A stretch of 64,000 bases of DNA, from NCBI RefSeq assembly GCF_043945595.1, contig NZ_JBIFNP010000001.1:4216001-4280000 (forward strand), read 5' to 3'. Position numbers and translations under genes: made by a program. Positions 27,049-35,621 of this stretch are shown here, one piece after another. Positions within the stretch are counted from its first letter, which is position 1. Each line of letters starts with the position of its first letter. The notes beneath the pieces were generated by a model. That model did not search any database, was not told where the DNA came from, and saw only the letters and a list, made by a program, of their open reading frames with translations. The stretch comes from Paenibacillus_S sp043945595. Lineage in GTDB: Bacteria; Bacillota; Bacilli; Paenibacillales; NBRC-103111.

Positions 27049-27891
27049 TTAAGGCACGTAAGTAACTACAATGCTTTCAGGACCGACGCTCAGCTCCTGC
27101 ATCACTTTTTCTACAATGCTGACGGCCTGGCTTTTTTGCAGATTATCGCTTTGAACGGTGACCTTCCACTTATTGGCGTCCTGGGTAACGATCGCATTAG
27201 CGAAGTCTTTGGTCAACGCGTCTTCCAGATCGCTCACTTTGGCTTCGTTGTCCTGAATTTTTCTCAGCTCAGCTTCGGCGTTGGCTGCCGCTTCGGGCGT
27301 TTGCTTCGGATCGGCAAGAATGGTCAGCCATTTTTCGGAAAGCTTCGATAAGCTTTCGTTGCGCTGCATGACCAGGCTGTCAAAGTACCCTTGACCCGAT
27401 TTGACTTGGGTCTGCACCTGCTGCAATACTTTGGCATCGGCAGCGGAGACAGCGGTCGCAGAAGCAGGCTGATCTCCTTTGGCATCCGTCTTCACATCGG
27501 CCTTGGCGTCGGTTTTTACTTCCGTTTTTGTATCCGTTTTGGCTCCTGTCGCTTCATCCGGTTTCGCTTTCGAGCTTTCGTCCGTTTTCGTGCTGCTCGA
27601 TTTTTGCTCCGGCGCGGTGTTGGCAGCCGGCTGCTTGGCATCCGGCGCAGCGGCTGCACCCGTTTTGGAAGCGGCATTCGTGTCGGCCGGCGCTTGCTTG
27701 CCGTTCAGGTCGTTGGTGTTCACAACGATTTCTTTTACGGACGGCGATGCAGTTCCGGCTTCCGCCTTCGTGTCGGTCGCTGTCGACAGCTGCAGGTTAT
27801 TCACATCCTCGGTGAACAAGTAGTAAGCGGATAACACAACCATCAAGCTCAGCATGGAAACAAGCCAAATCGTTTGTCTTTTCGCGTTCAT
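27049..27891 (-). CDS. spoIIIAH: stage III sporulation protein SpoIIIAH
   Basis: This encodes 280 residues from ATG 27891 with AGGAGG upstream. A single N-terminal transmembrane helix (IWLVSMLSLMVVLSAYYLF) is followed by an unusually long, repetitive linker (residues 30-150, rich in K/T/D/A with a KTD-x-K pattern) and the YscJ/FliF-like ring-building domain (QGYFDSLVMQRNESLSKL to the C-terminus). It forms the mother-cell side of the SpoIIIA-SpoIIQ feeding channel. The linker is longer than in B. subtilis (218 residues in total there). Confidence 0.93.
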   Translation of the reverse strand: MNAKRQTIWLVSMLSLMVVLSAYYLFTEDVNNLQLSTATDTKAEAGTASPSVKEIVVNTNDLNGKQAPADTNAASKTGAAAAPDAKQPAANTAPEQKSSSTKTDESSKAKPDEATGAKTDTKTEVKTDAKADVKTDAKGDQPASATAVSAADAKVLQQVQTQVKSGQGYFDSLVMQRNESLSKLSEKWLTILADPKQTPEAAANAEAELRKIQDNEAKVSDLEDALTKDFANAIVTQDANKWKVTVQSDNLQKSQAVSIVEKVMQELSVGPESIVVTYVP

Positions 27892-27950
27892 GAATAGGTT
27901 CCTCCTCAAATTAAGTTCTAAGAAATTAGGAAGTTTGAGTGCTGCGGCCG

Positions 27951-28589
27951 CTACTGTTTGCGCGGCAGTACCGAAATGCGGTGCGCCGGTACATCCAAAC
28001 CGCGTTCAACAGCCTCGGTGATCATTTTTTTGACGGTTAAGTTCTCAGCACCTGTGGCAACGACGACAACTCCCCTGATTTTCGGTTTGATCGTTTTTAG
28101 AACAAGCGGCTGTTTACCGCCGGAAACCTCGTAGAGAACGACTTCCCCATCCCGGGTAACGTTCGTAATATGACGCGTTGCGCCTTTCTCATCCTTCTCG
28201 TTGGTGACCTGCTGCGTTTCCTTCGTGTTGTGGTCGACCGTAATCTCCTCTGTCGATTCAATCGTAACCATCACCTCTACCTCGCCGACCGCTACGATTT
28301 TCGATAATATCTCTTTCAGCTGTGATTCATAGGCATCCTCATAGTCTTTAAAAGCGCTCTGTTCTTTACTGGAGGCCCCCCCTTTAAAGGCAGACTGTGC
28401 AGGAGGATCCGGAGAAGCGCGGCCTTCGCTAATGGGATCAACGTCCTTTACCGTAATAAAAGAGTTGAGAACCATAAACCCCGCGCCAGCCAAGCCGAGC
28501 AGCAGCAGCCAACGGAAGGTCGTCACCCGCTTCGTTCCGTTCGGGCCTCCGCCCAGCCATTTCTCCATCCATTTCATGAAACTTCCCAT
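27951..28589 (-). CDS. spoIIIAG: stage III sporulation protein SpoIIIAG
   Basis: This encodes 212 residues: a transmembrane helix (WLLLLGLAGAGFMVLNSFI) and a ring-building domain (YESQLKEILSKIVAVGEVEV, IRGVVVVATGAENLTVKKMI). It forms the large ring of the SpoIIIA channel. It lies between AF and AH and is intact. Confidence 0.95.
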   Translation of the reverse strand: MGSFMKWMEKWLGGGPNGTKRVTTFRWLLLLGLAGAGFMVLNSFITVKDVDPISEGRASPDPPAQSAFKGGASSKEQSAFKDYEDAYESQLKEILSKIVAVGEVEVMVTIESTEEITVDHNTKETQQVTNEKDEKGATRHITNVTRDGEVVLYEVSGGKQPLVLKTIKPKIRGVVVVATGAENLTVKKMITEAVERGLDVPAHRISVLPRKQ

Positions 28590-28620
28590 TCGCTCACCTC
28601 CCTCTCCAGGACCGGTCAGG

Positions 28621-29361
28621 TTAAGATTTCACTTTGCCGGGCTGGATGCTGACGCTGACCTGATCCGCCGGAATTTGCCATTCCCGGTTCAGCAGCATCC
28701 GGATCTGCGTCTGCTCCTTCTCGTACCCGGAGCTCCCGGCCGCCGCTGCCGCCTGATCGGCTGAATCGCTTTGAACAGGCTGCCGGATCTGAATATCGAC
28801 AGGCTTCATCGGTTCAATCGTGATGGGCGGAGACGCGCCGGCCTGCGGCTTCGCCTGTTGACCGGCAGGCTCCTGCACGGATGCGGTAACCGCCACGTGT
28901 TGAATAACGACCTGTCCCTGGCGATCTTTAGCTGTCTCGACATCCACCCTTTGTACCTTAACCCCGGCGTTTTGCTCTATCGACTTTTTCATCAAAGCGC
29001 TCATTTGCTGCTGCAGCAGCTTCTGAGACTGCTCCTCCTGCCGGGCCTTCAGCTGCTCCGCCTGCTGCTCAATCGCGTTGAGCGTCTCCATCTCCGGCGG
29101 ACTTCCCTTGGAGGAATCGGAAGCGTACAATTTCAATCCGTTTGCCGTCGTTTGCTTCATCGCTTGGGAAAGCATTTGATCCATCGTTCCCTTCGTTTCG
29201 AAGATAGAGAATAAAGGCGTAAGCAGCGTCAGCAGGATAAATAGTCCCATGACGGTTTTGACATACCGCTGCATCGTCTGGCTGGGGAGCAGAATGTCCA
29301 CAAAAGTCGCCAGCAAAACGATAAGAATGATCGATTTCAGCCAGCCGCTCAGCCAATCCAT
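28621..29361 (-). CDS. spoIIIAF: stage III sporulation protein SpoIIIAF
   Basis: This encodes 246 residues. Two N-terminal membrane helices (IILIVLLATFVDILLPS; YVKTVMGLFILLTLLTPLFS) are followed by a Q/E-rich coiled segment and a C-terminal beta-alpha domain (IRMLLNREWQIPADQVSVSI). It is part of the channel base in the mother-cell membrane. Confidence 0.93.
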   Translation of the reverse strand: MDWLSGWLKSIILIVLLATFVDILLPSQTMQRYVKTVMGLFILLTLLTPLFSIFETKGTMDQMLSQAMKQTTANGLKLYASDSSKGSPPEMETLNAIEQQAEQLKARQEEQSQKLLQQQMSALMKKSIEQNAGVKVQRVDVETAKDRQGQVVIQHVAVTASVQEPAGQQAKPQAGASPPITIEPMKPVDIQIRQPVQSDSADQAAAAAGSSGYEKEQTQIRMLLNREWQIPADQVSVSIQPGKVKS

Positions 29362-29388
29362 GGAATCCCCTCCGCTTCCCGGCCGACT

Positions 29389-30616
29389 TTAACGCATCAT
29401 GACGGAGAGGTTGCCCGCCGTAATCAGGATGGTTATGGCCAGAAAAAACATCAAGCCTACGACCGCCAAGGCGGCGAAAACATAAATCAGACTTTTTCCA
29501 ATTGTTTCCAAACATGCAATCATCGGGTTATCTCCCAGCGGCTGCATGACCGCAGCGGAGATGTTGTATATGAAGGCAAGCGCCATTATTTTCAGAGCGG
29601 GAAAGGCGCACAGCATCAAGATGATGACCACCCCGGCAAGACCGACCGCGTTCTTGACGAGCAGCGAGGCGCCGATCACGGTTTCGGAAGCATCGGAGAA
29701 CATCCGCCCGACTACCGGAACAAAATTGCCGGCTATATATTTGGCCGTCCGGATGGTGACGCCGTCTGCGACTGCGCTGCCGGCTCCCCGTACGGAAATG
29801 ACGCCGAGGAATACCGTCACGAATACGCCAAGGCAGCCGACGCTGATCGTTCGAAGCAGGTTGGCCAGCTGTGTGACCTTGTATTTGTCCGATAACGAGC
29901 TGACGATATGCAGGACTGCGGAAAAGAACAGCAGCGGAAAGACGATTAAATAAATCGCGGTACCTACCGCATGGATCATAAACACGATTAACGGGTGCAT
30001 CACGGATACGGAAACGACGTTGCCCATAGAGGCAAGCAGGGTCAGCAGAATCGGAATCACCGCAACCATAAAATGAATCATGTCGGTAATTGCCGTCTTG
30101 GCATAGCCTATGGCGACGCTAAAGCTGTTGATGGCCATAATCATAAGCACCATGAAGGTAATCGCATAAGCGACTTTGCTCACCGTATTTTTCTCGAAGG
30201 AGCTCTGCAGCGTCTCCAGCAGCATACTGAAAATAGTTAGTATGACAATGGATGCGAGCAGCTTGCCGTTGTACATCAGCTCATGAAAGAAATAACGGAA
30301 TATTGCGGAAAAGATCGAGGACATATCCACCTTCTTCGTCCCCGTCAGAAGCTCCATCAAGGTAGGCGTTTTATTCTCAGGAAAATAACCGCCGTACTTC
30401 TGCATCAGCTGGTTCCAGTACTGCTCGACAGGATCCAGCTGAAGCCTCTCCGCCTGCTCCTTCACGAGCTGCTCTACCGGAGTCGCGGCGTCGGCCGCTC
30501 CCCCAAGCATCGCGTGCCCCTCCCAGAAAAAGCATCAGGGCCAGTAACATTCGAAAGGCTAGATTCGGAAGCTGCAAGCCGCTTCTTGGATCACGGTGCC
30601 GCGTCATAAGCTTCAA
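29389..30616 (-). CDS. spoIIIAE: stage III sporulation protein SpoIIIAE (frameshifted near N-terminus)
   Basis: From 30510 on, 373 residues match SpoIIIAE: a periplasmic-type segment (LQLDPVEQYWNQLMQKYG) and about 7-8 membrane helices. The signal peptide (AFRMLLALMLFLGGARDAWG) is in the frame opening at 30616, one base out of phase. Removing one G in the G-rich stretch near 30510 would fuse them to about 408 residues. It is the polytopic core of the channel. The shift is probably an assembly insertion. Confidence 0.9.
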
Positions 30617-30649
30617 CTCCTGGTACAGAGCTTTTTTTTCAGAAAAGAA

Positions 30650-31039
30650 TCAGGCGGGCAGCAGCTTGACGACGGTCTCGATTATGACTGATACGATCGG
30701 TATGGCCATAACCATAATCAAAATTTTGCCGGCAAGCTCAATTTTGGATGCAATCGATTCCTGCCCCGCATCTCTAACGATTTGGGCTCCGAATTCCGCG
30801 ATGTACGCGATCCCGATAATTTTCAATATCGTCTTCAGAAAAATCAGATTGATGTTGGCTTTCAGCGCCAAGTCCTCCAATACCTGAATGACGGAAGTGA
30901 TCTTGCCGATCAGGAACAAGAAGATGGTAATCCCTGTAAAGGCAGTGAGCAGAAACGCAAACATCGGCTTTTGTTCTTTGACGATAAGCACCAGAATCGT
31001 GGCGATTAAGCCCAAACCTACAATTTGTACGATCTCCAT
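30650..31039 (-). CDS. spoIIIAD: stage III sporulation protein SpoIIIAD
   Basis: This encodes 129 residues with about four membrane helices (VGLGLIATILVLIVKEQKP, TGITIFLFLIGKI) and the conserved IIGIAYIAEFGAQIVRDAGQ segment. It is an export-gate-like component of the SpoIIIA complex and is intact. Confidence 0.95.
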   Translation of the reverse strand: MEIVQIVGLGLIATILVLIVKEQKPMFAFLLTAFTGITIFLFLIGKITSVIQVLEDLALKANINLIFLKTILKIIGIAYIAEFGAQIVRDAGQESIASKIELAGKILIMVMAIPIVSVIIETVVKLLPA

Positions 31040-31055
31040 GACGCCTCACCTGCAT

Positions 31056-31259
31056 TTACTGGAATAAAAAGATCGTTTTAATTTCCTTGAACAAGCTGTC
31101 CAGCAGGTTGACGACCATGAACAGCACGACCACAAAACCGATGACCGTCACCCAATGCGCCATATCCTCTTTGCCCATCTGCTTCAGGACGGTATGGATC
31201 ATCGCGATAATGATTCCGATGCCGGCAATCTGAAATATCGCGTTCACATCAACGTTCAT
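31056..31259 (-). CDS. spoIIIAC: stage III sporulation protein SpoIIIAC
   Basis: This encodes 67 residues from ATG 31259, after GAGGTG; this start aligns with the B. subtilis protein (V-D-V-N-x-IFQIAG). Two membrane helices. It ends in KTIFLFQ, as in the family. Confidence 0.95.
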   Translation of the reverse strand: MNVDVNAIFQIAGIGIIIAMIHTVLKQMGKEDMAHWVTVIGFVVVLFMVVNLLDSLFKEIKTIFLFQ

Positions 31260-31328
31260 TCGTTGCACCTCACCTCTAGCCTCTAACTTTCGACTGCTTA
31301 TTCACGCTTCTTCCCCGCTCTCACCGCC

Positions 31329-31848
31329 TCAGTACATAAGAATGACCAGGAGAGCTCCCATCAAAAGCCCCAAGCTGCGCCACATGCTCTCATACCGCTT
31401 CCGGTCCTCTTGGGCTCCGTCCATTTCTCCCTGCAGCTGCTGGATCGCCAAGCGGAGGTGCTTCACTTCGGTCCGTGCTGTCGGATAAGCCAAGGGTGAA
31501 TCCAAGCTGACGGATAATGTCCTGCTCTCCCTTTTTCATGGACGTATGCTGCCATTGATTGTGTATGGCTTCCTGCCAGATCTGCTGAACGGATCGGCAG
31601 CCGTCTTTCGCCAGCGCCTCGGCCGCATTACGGAACAGAGCGCCGACCGGCGGCGGACAAGCCTCGGCGACTTTCAGCAGCGCCTGAGGCAGGGGCGTAA
31701 AGCCATACGTAATTTCCGTCTCCAGTCTTTGTATCGAGCGGATCAGCTCGGCAATCTGCTTGGGGCGCCGGGCGAACTGATGGGCTTGATAAAACCCGAA
31801 CAGCGTGAACGCCAGCAAAATCAGCATGGCTCCCAGCAGCTTCAGCAT
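31329..31848 (-). CDS. spoIIIAB: stage III sporulation protein SpoIIIAB (frameshifted in this sequence)
   Basis: An N-terminal membrane helix (MLIL-LAFTLFGFY), then RSIQRLETEITYGFTPLPQA and GFTLGLSDSTD. There a +1 insertion (CACGGACCGAAGTG, near 31465) switches the frame. In the other frame VKHLRLAIQQLQGEMDGAQE and a terminal membrane helix (LGLLMGALLVILMY) follow, stopping at 31329. The corrected length of about 172 matches the family. Its start overlaps spoIIIAA by 7 bases. Confidence 0.9.
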
Positions 31849-32972
31849 CGTTCGGACTCTCCTTCCGCTTTGCTGCGGCCAAACGCGGCATTGCCGGTCC
31901 AGTCCAACGGCGCGGAGCCGGCCGTGAAGCCGCCGGGCCGCTTCCGCAGCGAGACGCTTTCTCCGGCCCCGTGGAGATGCGGGGCGGCCGCTTCCCGGGA
32001 GCCGAGAGCGGGGCTCAGCCTTTCGCCGCGGGCATTATACACGCCCTCCAGCGTTCCGGCGCCGAGTCGGCCATGAAGAACGACGATTCGGGAAAACACG
32101 TTCTCTTCTATCAGATCCTGGAGAACGGGTCTTTTGCGAAGATCGTCCATATCGCTCCCATGCGCAGTCGCAATGACGCGAATGCCTGCATGCAGCGCTT
32201 CGCGGATGGCGGCCGCGTCCTCCGGACGGCCGACTTCATCTACAATAAGAACCTCGGGTGACATCGAGCGAATCATCATCATCATTCCTTCCGCTTTGGG
32301 GCATGCATCCAGCACATCGGTCCGCGGCCCCAGATTGAACCGGGGAATTCCCCGGACACAAGCGGCAACCTCCGAGCGCTCGTCGACGATGCCGACCTTA
32401 TAGCCTCTCTCCAGCCGCTCTGCTCCCGGAACGGCCGGCCCCGAGCTGATCAAACGGGCCAAATCGCGAATGAGCGTAGTTTTGCCCTGCTGGGGAGGAG
32501 AAACCACCAAGGTGTGGTGAACGCTTCGTGAGAGGTCATCCATCAGATAAGGAAGCACCTTGTTCCCGGTTCCTTGATGTTCCCGCGCAATTCTTATGTT
32601 GAAGCTGGCAACGTCCTTCAGCAGCTTGACCTTTCCCTGCTCCAGCACCGTCCTTCCCGCAAGGCCTACGCGATGCCCGCCGTCTATCGTAATATAGCCT
32701 CTGCGGAGCTCCTCCTCGAACGAGTAGAGCGAATGCTGTGTTAAATTCTCAAGCAGGATACTGCAATCTTCTCTGGACGGGACGTACGCCTGCACCGGGT
32801 TGTCGCATAAACCGCCTGCGGCGGACACAAAGCTGTAATGAACCCCCCATCCGACTTCCAACGGGCGCCGTTCGCGAACCCGAATCTCTTGAACTTGCCG
32901 CTGTATTTCACTTGATAGAGTTGATAGGATTTGCTGCAAAGGGACAGAAAAAAGCTGGAGCAGCGAATGCAT
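31842..32972 (-). CDS. spoIIIAA: stage III sporulation ATPase SpoIIIAA
   Basis: This encodes 376 residues. Secretion-type AAA ATPase: Walker A VVSPPQQGKTTLIRDLAR, Walker B EVLIVDEVGRPEDA, and a conserved RGYITIDGGHRVGLAGR upstream. It probably energises SpoIIIA channel assembly or transport. The C-terminus is about 50 residues longer than usual, Arg/Gly/Ala-rich, and overlaps spoIIIAB. First gene of the eight-gene operon, behind a SigE-like promoter. Confidence 0.95.
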   Translation of the reverse strand: MHSLLQLFSVPLQQILSTLSSEIQRQVQEIRVRERRPLEVGWGVHYSFVSAAGGLCDNPVQAYVPSREDCSILLENLTQHSLYSFEEELRRGYITIDGGHRVGLAGRTVLEQGKVKLLKDVASFNIRIAREHQGTGNKVLPYLMDDLSRSVHHTLVVSPPQQGKTTLIRDLARLISSGPAVPGAERLERGYKVGIVDERSEVAACVRGIPRFNLGPRTDVLDACPKAEGMMMMIRSMSPEVLIVDEVGRPEDAAAIREALHAGIRVIATAHGSDMDDLRKRPVLQDLIEENVFSRIVVLHGRLGAGTLEGVYNARGERLSPALGSREAAAPHLHGAGESVSLRKRPGGFTAGSAPLDWTGNAAFGRSKAEGESERC

Positions 32973-33010
32973 GTCATCATCCCCCCAAGCTGTCCATCTT
33001 TTATACTCAA

Positions 33011-33037
33011 TTTGTATGCTTGGACGACTTTAATATG
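33011..33037 (-). promoter_or_regulatory. SigE-like promoter of the spoIIIA operon
   Basis: The minus strand has CATATT (33037-33032), a 13-base spacer, then CATACAAA (33018-33011), close to the SigE consensus ATA...CATACA-x-T. It lies between yqhV and spoIIIAA, 39 bases before the spoIIIAA start. The spoIIIA operon is SigE-dependent in B. subtilis. Confidence 0.7.
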
Positions 33038-33041
33038 ACAA

Positions 33042-33308
33042 CTACTTTTTCAAAATCCCTATAAAAATGCAGCTGACTCCGACAAGCACCCACAGCATTT
33101 TTCCATAGGACAGCTTTTCCGCAATCCCTACCAGCCCCAAGGTCGTTGTGGTCAGCAGCACCAGCGGCCCAACCATGGCCAGACCGGTATTCACCATCAA
33201 TGCTTTATCAATCTGGTTCAGCCTAAGCATCAGCAGCGCGGCGATAATTTCAAGACTGCCGGACAGCAATCTGAGCGACGCCATGCTTAATACAATTTTG
33301 TTAATCAT
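33042..33308 (-). CDS. yqhV: YqhV family membrane protein (DUF2619)
   Basis: This encodes 88 residues from ATG 33308 (GGGGAGGAG upstream). Three short hydrophobic helices; MASLRLLSGSLEIIAALLML and VNTGLAMVGPLVLLTTTTLG follow the YqhV pattern. It lies just upstream of spoIIIAA, as in B. subtilis. Function is unknown. Confidence 0.85.
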   Translation of the reverse strand: MINKIVLSMASLRLLSGSLEIIAALLMLRLNQIDKALMVNTGLAMVGPLVLLTTTTLGLVGIAEKLSYGKMLWVLVGVSCIFIGILKK

Positions 33309-33467
33309 CGTTCTCCTCCCCATGAAAAGAATACGGCCTCATTCCGCCTCTCTATCAATCTATGCAGGCTCGTCTCATTTTAGGCATACTGGGCACAACC
33401 CCCAAATCAATTGCATATGATGACACAGAAATTACCCAAAAATTGCTAACAGCGAGGCGATAAGAAC

Positions 33468-34292
33468 ATGGAGGTAAGATCACATCTCAAGTGGCACCCC
33501 AAGCTCAGCGACCCGACCGGTCAGCGCAGTGCCAAACCAAGAACCGTCGGACAAACGATGGTTATCGATAAGGGCTTGGGCATGAACGCTCTTGAGGATT
33601 TAATGCAGACGGCAGGCGACCATATCGACATGTTGAAAATCGGCTTCGGCACGTCTCCTTTGTACAGCCCCGAATTATTGAAGCGAAAAATCAACCTGGC
33701 CAAGTCGCACCAGATGACGGTTTATCCAGGGGGGACTTTTCTTGAAGTAGCGGTCCAGCAGGATAAACTGGACACTTTTTTTGATATGGTCTCTTATCTC
33801 GGATTCAACGGTCTGGAAATTTCCGACGGAACGATCCATATGCCGAGAAGCCAGCGCAGCGAGCTGATTCGCCGGGCTGTAAACGACGGCTTCACTGTCA
33901 TCACCGAATATGGCAAAAAATGCTGGGGCTCCTCGATCGAAATCGAAGAGTTGATAGAGACCGTCCTGATCGATTCGGAGCTGGGAGCGAGCTTGGTTAC
34001 TATTGAAGGACGGGAATCGGGTAAAGGCGTGGGCATATTCGACGAACAGGGAGGCTGTAAAGACAAGGAGATTGAAATGGTATTAACTAGAGTGCCCAGC
34101 AAAAGCCTGCTGTTGTGGGAAGCGCCGCACAAAGAGCAGCAGGTGCACCTGTTGAACATGCTGGGACCGGACATTCATTTGGGTAATATCGCTCCTGCGG
34201 ATATTATTTCGTTGGAGGCGCTGCGCAGAGGACTTCGCTCCGATACGCTGCACCTGGGGCAGGAAATCGAGTGGAACGATTGGGAGATCTAG
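33468..34292 (+). CDS. comA: phosphosulfolactate synthase (ComA/YitD-like)
   Basis: This encodes 274 residues. TIM-barrel of the PF02679 family: RTVGQTMVIDKGLGMNALED, DMLKIGFGTSPLY, NGLEISDGTIHMP, VITEYGKKCWGSS and VTIEGRESGKGVGIF. It adds sulfite to phosphoenolpyruvate to give 2-phospho-3-sulfolactate. In Bacillales the product is 3-sulfolactate stored in spores; in methanogens it leads to coenzyme M. It is followed 38 bases later by the phosphatase, so it is a complete two-step unit. Inserted on the plus strand among minus-strand spore genes. Confidence 0.88.
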   Translation: MEVRSHLKWHPKLSDPTGQRSAKPRTVGQTMVIDKGLGMNALEDLMQTAGDHIDMLKIGFGTSPLYSPELLKRKINLAKSHQMTVYPGGTFLEVAVQQDKLDTFFDMVSYLGFNGLEISDGTIHMPRSQRSELIRRAVNDGFTVITEYGKKCWGSSIEIEELIETVLIDSELGASLVTIEGRESGKGVGIFDEQGGCKDKEIEMVLTRVPSKSLLLWEAPHKEQQVHLLNMLGPDIHLGNIAPADIISLEALRRGLRSDTLHLGQEIEWNDWEI

Positions 34293-34330
34293 CAGATTTC
34301 CCAAAAGAAAGCCTTAGGAGGGTTTAATAA

Positions 34331-35053
34331 GTGGAAATTATGGTAATCCCCAGCGTCAACGAAGCGCGAGCGGATGACCTTGCCAACAAAACGGTTATCG
34401 TCATTGATGTGCTCCGGGCAACAAGCACGATGCTGACCGCTTTGGCTCATGGCGCCAAAGAAATTTATCCTGTAGAGACGGTGCTTCAAGCCAAACAGCT
34501 GCAGCAGCCCCACTACCTGACGGGCGGCGAGCGTTCGTGCCGGAAAATTCCCGGCTTCGATTTCGGCAACTCCCCTCTCGAATACAGGGATGACCGGATC
34601 GCGGGCAAAACCATTATTGTCACGACAACTAATGGAACGCGCGCAATTCAAAAAGCCGGCAAAGCCGCGACGATCTTCACCGGATCGCTGCTGAACGGCA
34701 AAGCCTGCGCCGAAGCCGCGGCGGCTCTGAACAAAGATATCGTCATCCTATGCTCCGGCACCCAGGATGTGTATGCGTTTGAGGACGGGCTCTGCGCAGG
34801 ACAGCTCGTCGATGAGCTGCTTCGGCTCTTTCAGCATCAGCGCGCCGAATGGGGCGTTAATGACTTCGGGCTCAGCATGCTGCATGCGTTTCGCCACGTC
34901 GAAGGCGATATTCCCCGCGCCCTGCTGCAATCGAGCAACGGGAAGCGCTTGTGCAAGCTGGGCTTCGAAGAGGATGTCCACTACTGCGCGCAGCTGAATC
35001 AGGTGCCGCTGGTGCCTGTTCTCCGCGAGGGAAAGCTTATCCTTGGCGGGTAG
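34331..35053 (+). CDS. comB: 2-phosphosulfolactate phosphatase (ComB/YitC-like)
   Basis: This encodes 240 residues from GTG 34331, 8 bases after GGAGGG. VIVIDVLRATSTMLTALAHG is the Mg-binding and active-site motif of the ComB family; TTTNGTRAIQKAGKA and DVYAFEDGLCAGQLVDEL are also conserved. It removes phosphate from phosphosulfolactate made by the preceding gene. Confidence 0.88.
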   Translation: MEIMVIPSVNEARADDLANKTVIVIDVLRATSTMLTALAHGAKEIYPVETVLQAKQLQQPHYLTGGERSCRKIPGFDFGNSPLEYRDDRIAGKTIIVTTTNGTRAIQKAGKAATIFTGSLLNGKACAEAAAALNKDIVILCSGTQDVYAFEDGLCAGQLVDELLRLFQHQRAEWGVNDFGLSMLHAFRHVEGDIPRALLQSSNGKRLCKLGFEEDVHYCAQLNQVPLVPVLREGKLILGG

Positions 35054-35145
35054 CTTCTGCGGGTGCAAGTCCATTCCGCTGTTCTAAATCGGGTCCCTAC
35101 TCATACACATAGAGAGAAATCTATGAGACAAGGGGCAACCAAACG

Positions 35146-35610
35146 ATGAACGGTGACATACTACTCGTACTTCTCATTATTGTAGGACTGTTAGGCCGCT
35201 CGCACATCATCACCACAGCAGCCTGTGTACTTCTGATCGTCAAGCTGATCAGCCTGGACCGGTATTTGCCGACCATTGAGCGGCGCGGGCTTGAGCTTGG
35301 CCTGTTGTTCTTGACAATGGGAGTGCTAGTCCCCTTTGCCAGCGAACGGATTACGTACAAGGACATCACGAGCATGGTAACGACATGGCCCGGCATCCTG
35401 GCCCTGATCGGCGGAGCCATTGCTACTTATATGAACGGAAAAGGGCTCGATCTATTAAAAATAGACCCACAATTAATTGTGGGCCTGGTCATAGGTTCGA
35501 TCTTCGGTATTATTTTTCTAAAAGGGATTCCTGTCGGCCCTTTGATGGCCGCAGGAATTACCGCCTTTTTGCTGAAGGTGTTCACCTTCATCTTCGATAA
35601 GATAAAGTGA
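35146..35610 (+). CDS. DUF441/YtwI family membrane protein
   Basis: This encodes 154 residues with AAGGGG upstream. Four hydrophobic helices. LGLLFLTMGVLVPFASERIT and the C-terminal GIPVGPLMAAGITAFLLKVF are characteristic of the UPF0756 (YtwI) family. Function is unknown. It converges on lysC. Confidence 0.8.
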   Translation: MNGDILLVLLIIVGLLGRSHIITTAACVLLIVKLISLDRYLPTIERRGLELGLLFLTMGVLVPFASERITYKDITSMVTTWPGILALIGGAIATYMNGKGLDLLKIDPQLIVGLVIGSIFGIIFLKGIPVGPLMAAGITAFLLKVFTFIFDKIK

Positions 35611-35621
35611 CGGGGCTTAGC

